NCBI RefSeq assembly: GCF_030253575.1
Contig: NC_080557.1
Span: 43,662,501 to 43,726,500 of the forward strand
Source of the DNA: Rhododendron vialii
Lineage: Eukaryota; Streptophyta; Magnoliopsida; Ericales; Ericaceae
DNA: 64,000 bases
Reading direction: 5' to 3'
Below, piece by piece: positions 58,662-64,000 of the stretch. The translations under genes and the position numbers were made by a program. Position 1 is the first letter of the stretch, and every line of letters begins with the position of its first letter. The notes below the pieces were generated by a model. It worked only from the letters and a program-made list of their open reading frames with translations, made no database searches and was not told the DNA's origin.

Positions 58662-61225
58662 TCTAGAATGAATAGCCATAGATGTCTTGAGAGTAGATCG
58701 AAATATCGTGTTGCGATACCCAGAAGTACAGAATAATTACGTCTAACACCGTGTATGAGATTATATTATATCAATAGTTTTTGCAAATGGATTGTCTAGC
58801 TTTGTCCACCATTCAAATTATTGACGTTAAATTTGTCCAAATATTTAAACTAACATTTTTTATTTTTTATTTTTTGTATCGACTATATGTATCCCAACAA
58901 CAGAGAGAATAAATTACTTTTGGATTTCGAAAAATAGGATGAAATATCTGTCCCTTTCTTCAAAATATGTACTACGATGGGGAAATGACATGGAAAGAAC
59001 TTTTTCTTTCTCTGTGACAACAACGGCTGCACCAATGGATATGGAACGATATACAAAAAATAATCCTGGTCATGATGATAGCTGTCTTTTATTTAATTTT
59101 GGGGCAACCAGAAACCACAAGTCCACCACCACATGGTGAAAACGACATAGTATCTAATCCTAATTTGCTTCCATTCTGTGCTAGTATTTTTTTATTTTAT
59201 CTTTAAATGTATACCCAATATGCCCTCTTTCAAATATTTTAGTTTATCGTTTTCTTCTTGGTCCTTGTTTATTCTCAATTATTATATTCATTGCACTTCC
59301 AAACAACCCCGCAAACCCTATTGGGTACATTGATTTTTAATAGAACACTTCCGGTGAAACTCTTCCGTAAAAGAGTTTTTTAAAATTCTGACCATTGATT
59401 GCCGAGGCGGACGGTGAAATTGAGCGATGCGGTGAAACAGAGCGGTGAGGGTAGATTTTCGGAGTAAAATCATCCCACATTATTGACTAATAATGCTTTA
59501 CCATTTTATTAAGTGGTAGTAACAATTTCTTCATTTGATTATTGTTAGCTGCTGACTTTCTTATTTTTTTTATGTTTCAAACCGTGTCAAGGGAAAATCT
59601 TCAAGTTTTTAAACTTTCTTGTTTTTGGCAGAAGCCGGCCAGGGAATGTCACCCGGAAAATTTAAACGGTAACGTTTTTGGTTTCACACCGGTCAGAATT
59701 TGGAATCAATAATTCGTTTGGTTGTTTCAGTTCCAGACGACACAACCTACGTAATTTTTTTTTTGATCTGCTCGAAAGTCATTCATAATTAAAAACGTCA
59801 TACGGCATCTACAGATTTCAATTAAAACCACGAAATGGTACTACAGGAATAACCGGAAGGACCAATTGAAGCCTGAGAGTAGGGACATCTTCACACCGCC
59901 ACATACTCAAAGGCAGGGTTGGGACACGTGGAGTATGGAGTATGCATCCAAACAAACAATTCCCTTGGAGAATCAAAACCCTAATCGCAGTAATCAAAGC
60001 GGCACAAAGAAATCTGTCTTCCCCAATAATCCAACGCCAAAATGCCGGCGAAACCGCAAAACAAAAACACAAAGTGCTTTTCCTTCACCAAACCCTTCAT
60101 TTGATGATTAAACAACTTAGGTTAATCGGACATTGGTATTTGTTTAAACCAACCATATTTGTCTTAAAGAGTAATTAATACGGAGTCTGATTGTTCATTG
60201 CTCTTAGGATAAAAATGATTTGCCCAAGCCTTTAATGATACGTATAACCATTCTGATCAAACTCAATCGGAACCCATTTATTCAACATAAGCACGCATTG
60301 ATCGTTAATTTCTTGATTTCCAATCAAAATGTTTTCCACAAGGTTAAATTTCTCAATGTGCACTATAAAATGAACCATTATAAAATGAATCATTCTGATC
60401 ATCAAAATTAAATAAATCCGTAATGAAGCCTAAATGGCAAAACCGAACCAATTCTCCAAACCCGGAGTGGAGCCGGTTCAAAATGATTTTGGGCGTGCGC
60501 CATGCACAAGGAATCGTAATCAATTTGTGCACTACCATAATTCTAGACCTTTAATAGTTTTAAAGTTTATAATCCGTAATCATTCATGACATACGTATGT
60601 GTTTTTTTTATTCTTAATTAATAATCAGATGCACGGGTTAGGTTGCGCGTACTTTGACTAATTCTAGGGTTTTGAAATTAACGACCGAACAATGTACCCC
60701 TTGAGTAGCCCCTAGGTTTAGAAAATTTGGCCTTTATGGGATTCTAACATGTGACTTTATAGAGGATAAACACGTATTAGCTTTTTCATATTCAAGAATT
60801 AGTCGAGATGCGTGTAAACTGGTCCAGACATCTGATTATTAAAAAAGAGAGAATCATTTGAGTTCTTTTGTGTTTATTGAAGTCGAAGAGGTTATATATA
60901 TGGAAAAAAGGTTTTGAGAGAAGTTTTGGGGTAATAGATGGAGAAATAAGTAAAGAAACGAAAAATAAAAAGTGAAAGATGATATTTATTAAAATACGTG
61001 CCTATAAAAGAGCAGAAATGCTATTAGTAATTATCCATACCATAGATACATACAACAATGGCCCATACAATACACATATAGTAGGAAAATTATAGTAGCC
61101 CAGTGGGTACAAACGCAAAACAACCAAATCTGAAATCCGAAATGTGCAGCTGCAAACCCTAATTCGTAATCAAGGAATTGTCGGTGACATATGTGTGCTA
61201 ACATACAGTTACATGTGTACAGTGT
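58662..61225. other. Intergenic DNA, no supported gene
   Basis: An 84-codon minus-strand frame (59818-60072) and overlapping plus-strand frames have no recognisable domain. A SINE-like trace is near 60800-60835. Otherwise AT-rich. Confidence 0.45.
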
Positions 61226-61229
61226 ACAG

Positions 61230-61231
<2 letters not shown>

Positions 61232-61269
<38 letters not shown>
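61232..61269. repeat. CT microsatellite
   Basis: About 19 CT units. No gene was recognised downstream. Confidence 0.9.
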
Positions 61270-61272
<3 letters not shown>

Positions 61273-62210
61273 GTGGTTAAAAAAGACGAAGGACTCTCGA
61301 GGAAGAAAGTGACATTATGGTATTTCGAAGTACCCAAAAAAGAAGAAGAAGAAAGAAAGTGACGAATCGACGAAGAGGAATGAATGAAGTTGGCCATTTA
61401 TGAAAGGGCCCCAGTTATTTTGACTAACTGTGGCCGTTTTGGCCGACATGGTTTATGGAGCATAGATTTAATGGCAGATACAGTGGCTCCTCCCTCTCTC
61501 TCCCCCTCGATTAAGTGTCCGGATTAACTTGTGCGCACATCAGTTAATCCCTTTCCCGGTAAGTCATACACGCCGTACTAGAAAATTCACAAAAAATTAT
61601 TTTCTTGCGACATGACACATAGAATTAATCTAAGATGAATTATTTATGGAACATACCCCACCAATTAACGGAACTAACCTTTGAGTTTCTCTCTCCCATT
61701 TCGGTAGGCAACTCCTCTTTTGGTGTCTGGACGCACCAGTGAAGAGAACAGACAAAATTTAAGTGCACATAATCATAGAAGCAAGACTATCTCACCGCTC
61801 AATACTTATCGTCAATCAATGGTTCGGATTAAAAAAAAATTAAATCTATTTGAAGGAAAAGTTTATTTTAATCCAGACCGTCCAAAACACTTTTAGATGA
61901 TAAGATTAAAAATGATGAGAGCGATGAATGTTGAGCGAGTAGACTTTCTTTTATCATAGAGACATGCATCCCCATTCATAGAAAACAAGTTTGTCAATAA
62001 AACCACTATGATTGCCTTGCAAAAGTTACGCGCTACATTTTTCATTTGAGCAATGAACTTGATCAGTATGATTAAGATGACTTTTTGTTATTGTGAAAGG
62101 AATCGCGTTGCAGACGTGTTTTTTGACTAAAAAAAAAAAAAGGCTGTGGAGAAATGAAATTTTGTACAATGTAATTTGTCACATATTTTTTGCATAATGT
62201 TTTGTTGTGT
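61270..62210. other. Intergenic DNA, no gene seen
   Basis: Weak self-complementary words (TGGTTCGGATTAAAA against TTTAATCCAGACCGTCC near 61820-61885) suggest a small decayed foldback. Confidence 0.4.
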
Positions 62211-62218
62211 GATAGAGA

Positions 62219-62333
62219 GATCCCGAGTCCCTGCAGTGAGGAGAAGTCACTGCAAGCAGCAGTGCCCCAAAACGATGCCGTTTTGGGGCGATACTGGAGT
62301 ACTACTCATGTAGTCACGTGATCCCCCTTTGAC

Positions 62334-62376
<43 letters not shown>
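62219..62376 (+). repeat. Left arm of a large inverted repeat
   Basis: Reverse complement, at roughly 90 percent by eye, of 63107-63263. Includes the hairpin CCCCAAAACG-ATGC-CGTTTTGGGG (62265-62288), the CACGTGAT word and a CT microsatellite at its inner edge. Confidence 0.85.
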
Positions 62377-62380
<4 letters not shown>

Positions 62381-62395
62381 GCGTTTACCACTCTG

Positions 62396-62402
<7 letters not shown>

Positions 62403-62432
<30 letters not shown>
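62403..62432. repeat. CT microsatellite
   Basis: Second CT tract just inside the left inverted arm. Confidence 0.9.
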
Positions 62433-62437
<5 letters not shown>

Positions 62438-62449
62438 TATGGTTTTTTT

Positions 62450-63100
62450 TTGGTAACTGTCTCTCCTCTGTCTTCCTAAATTCATTTTCTTCTTCAAGTG
62501 TCTTCCTCCACCTACAAGAAGTACGTGAGCTGCAACAATAATCAAAGAGGGACAAGAGCAATTTGAGTAAACCTTTGATAAATTATCAGAAGAAGATGAT
62601 TACGGTACAACAAAATAATATGATAAGAATTTGATCTCTATCTTTTTGGGGATCCCGTGTTAAATGTAACCAAATTAGAGATTTGTTTTCTTTGCTGGTG
62701 TTGGACTTGATATTTGATTGGGTTTATATGGGTTCTTGTGATTCAGTCTAGCTTAGTAATTGATTGGTCCAGGAAAAAAAATTCTGGATTCGATTACGCA
62801 AAAAAAGACCACCTGTTTTCTAACTTAGGTTTCTAAACTTTTGAACCTAAAATTGATCTACGAATTCAAATCTCCATGAACATACGGTTGGCTCTCTCTC
62901 TCTGTCTTTTTGGGTAAGTAAAGAAGACATACGATGCACTTGGTTCTCTCTTCTTTTAGAAATGCTTGATTATTAATTAGTTCCTTCTCAAACGAAATTC
63001 TTTTCCCGTATAAGATTTGGTCTAAAAAGTTTTGCTTGATGACCATAAGAGATGGGGTATTACGGGAACAAATTTTTTAGCACTTGGAAAAGAAAACGTA
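62450..63100. other. Spacer between inverted arms, no gene seen
   Basis: AT-rich, with no frame carrying a recognisable domain. Confidence 0.45.
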
Positions 63101-63101
63101 G

Positions 63102-63106
<5 letters not shown>

Positions 63107-63150
<44 letters not shown>

Positions 63151-63263
63151 GTCAGAGGGGGATCACGTGACCACATGAGTAGTACTCCAGTTTCGCCCCA
63201 AAACGGCGTCGTTTTGGGGCGCTGCTGCTGCAATGACTTCTTCTCACTGCAGAGACTCGGGAT
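63107..63263 (-). repeat. Right arm of the large inverted repeat
   Basis: Partner of 62219-62376. It begins with a GA tract (63107-63146) and continues through GATCACGTGACC, the hairpin CCCCAAAACG-GCGT-CGTTTTGGGG (63196-63219) and GACTCGGGATC. Confidence 0.85.
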
Positions 63264-63424
63264 CCGTGATGGAGCGGGCTCAATGAGACGAACGTCTGTT
63301 TCCTGATCACACTTTCGTTGTAAAATTTTCGTTTTAATGCTCTAATCAAGAAAATGATGTTTTGTACGAACAGTAGCTAACAATTGATCAATGAAACATC
63401 TTCTTTTACAAGCAAAAAAGCAAG

Positions 63425-63428
<4 letters not shown>

Positions 63429-63466
<38 letters not shown>
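63429..63466 (+). repeat. CT microsatellite upstream of the LINE-like ORF
   Basis: About 19 CT units roughly 60 bp before the first ATG of the frame that follows. Confidence 0.9.
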
Positions 63467-63467
<1 letters not shown>

Positions 63468-63524
63468 GATGATCTTTCTCCCCCCTTCTGCGTTCCCCAA
63501 TCCCCCGTGAAGAAAATCTAGATC

Positions 63525-64000
63525 GTGCTGAAAGAAGTCTCTGCTTTGTATTTACAGAGCGCCTCTCTAGTTATGATTGATCATTTTCCTGTCCTAAACT
63601 CTCAATCATCAGAAGGACTCGACCATTTGGAAAGAAGCACCAAGAAAGTCAAAAATCTCCATCACGAGGGATCTCTGCTGGAATCCCAAGAAACCCTTGT
63701 TTCTGAATTTCCATCGCAAGAAATTGCCATGGAAAACAACGCTGAATCCAAAATTTCTCATCCCGAAGGAGTTCTGCTGGAAACTGCAGCACCGATGGAA
63801 ACCCTAAAACCCCTGTTTCTGAACCTTCATCGCAAGAAATTGCCATGGAAAACAAAGCTGAATCCCCCAAATCCCTTAGCAAATTGAACCCTTCAAAATC
63901 TTTTGCTGAGGCACTGATGAATCAGAAACCACAATCACTATTAGAGGACAAAATTACGAGGAGACTTGCTGAGTTCCCTGATAGTGACGATGAGGATGAG
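63525..64000 (+). pseudogene. Probable LINE ORF1 N-terminus, frameshifted, cut by the window end
   Basis: From the ATG at 63525 (or 63573) the frame reads FPVLNSQSSEGLDHLERSTKKVKN, wording I associate with the N-terminus of gag-like (DUF4283) ORF1 proteins of plant non-LTR retrotransposons. The frame stops at 63887. A second frame, entered near 63805-63815, continues as PSSQEIAMENKAESP, LNPSKSFAEALMNQKPQ and an acidic DSDDEDE to the window edge. An internal duplication (EFPSQEIAMENNAES against EPSSQEIAMENKAES) shows that both frames belong together, so a one-base indel is likely. A host gene with an acidic N-terminus is the alternative. Confidence 0.5.

Noticed and set aside
59818..60178. Candidate small gene with overlapping frames on both strands
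   Set aside because: No family wording, no splice or start context, and equal frames on both strands.

Overview
The window looks like nuclear DNA of a eudicot plant. The coding genes have GT-AG introns and sit far apart in AT-rich sequence. The proteins are plant-type: an ETO1-like BTB/TPR protein, a GRAS regulator, an ALOG/LSH protein, a plant glutaredoxin-like zinc protein and ubiquitin E1. The spaces between genes are full of hAT, Mutator-like, Tourist and Stowaway elements, foldback elements, SINE and LINE remnants and CT/GA microsatellites. The exact lineage cannot be fixed by eye; nothing bacterial, organellar or viral is seen.

Layout. 1-5 kb holds two non-autonomous hAT elements with 8-bp target duplications, a Tourist-like MITE and a foldback element. 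5.3-8.8 kb is a four-exon EOL2-type gene whose exons join in frame to 935 codons. 9.4-15.5 kb is a tandem duplication of a GRAS gene of the NSP2-like group: the distal copy (13.2-14.75 kb, minus strand) is intact with 518 codons, and the proximal copy (9.64-11.23 kb) is a pseudogene. 15.5-35 kb has no convincing host gene. It holds a 2.2-kb element with about 50-bp inverted ends, a Mutator-like element nested in a Stowaway-like MITE, Tourist and Stowaway MITEs, a nearly perfect 368-bp palindrome and a 135-bp tandem repeat.

35.7-36.5 kb is an intronless glutaredoxin-like gene (minus). 38.4-45.1 kb is a ubiquitin-activating enzyme E1 gene (minus); its six coding exons join in frame to 1075 residues, and a non-coding leader exon with an intron is likely. 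45.4-54 kb is again repeat-rich and without a clear gene. 54.1-54.7 kb is an intronless ALOG-domain gene of the LSH6 type. After it come a probable SINE, a LINE reverse-transcriptase fragment and more MITEs. The window ends inside what looks like the ORF1 start of a LINE, already frameshifted, next to an inverted repeat of about 157-bp arms.

The genes do not form a pathway. EOL2 (substrate adaptor for ACC synthase turnover) and E1 (entry enzyme of ubiquitination) both belong to the ubiquitin system, but nothing suggests their 30-kb proximity is functional. CT tracts lie in the probable 5' leaders of EOL2, E1, LSH6 and the glutaredoxin-like gene, each reading as pyrimidine on the coding strand.

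The strongest leads are the 29.9-kb palindrome with an older relative at 52.9 kb, the nested element at 22-25 kb with its ATATATGGTTATAT-type motif array, the decayed GRAS twin, and the paired inverted arms at 62.2/63.2 kb. No wholly new biological system could be demonstrated from the sequence alone.
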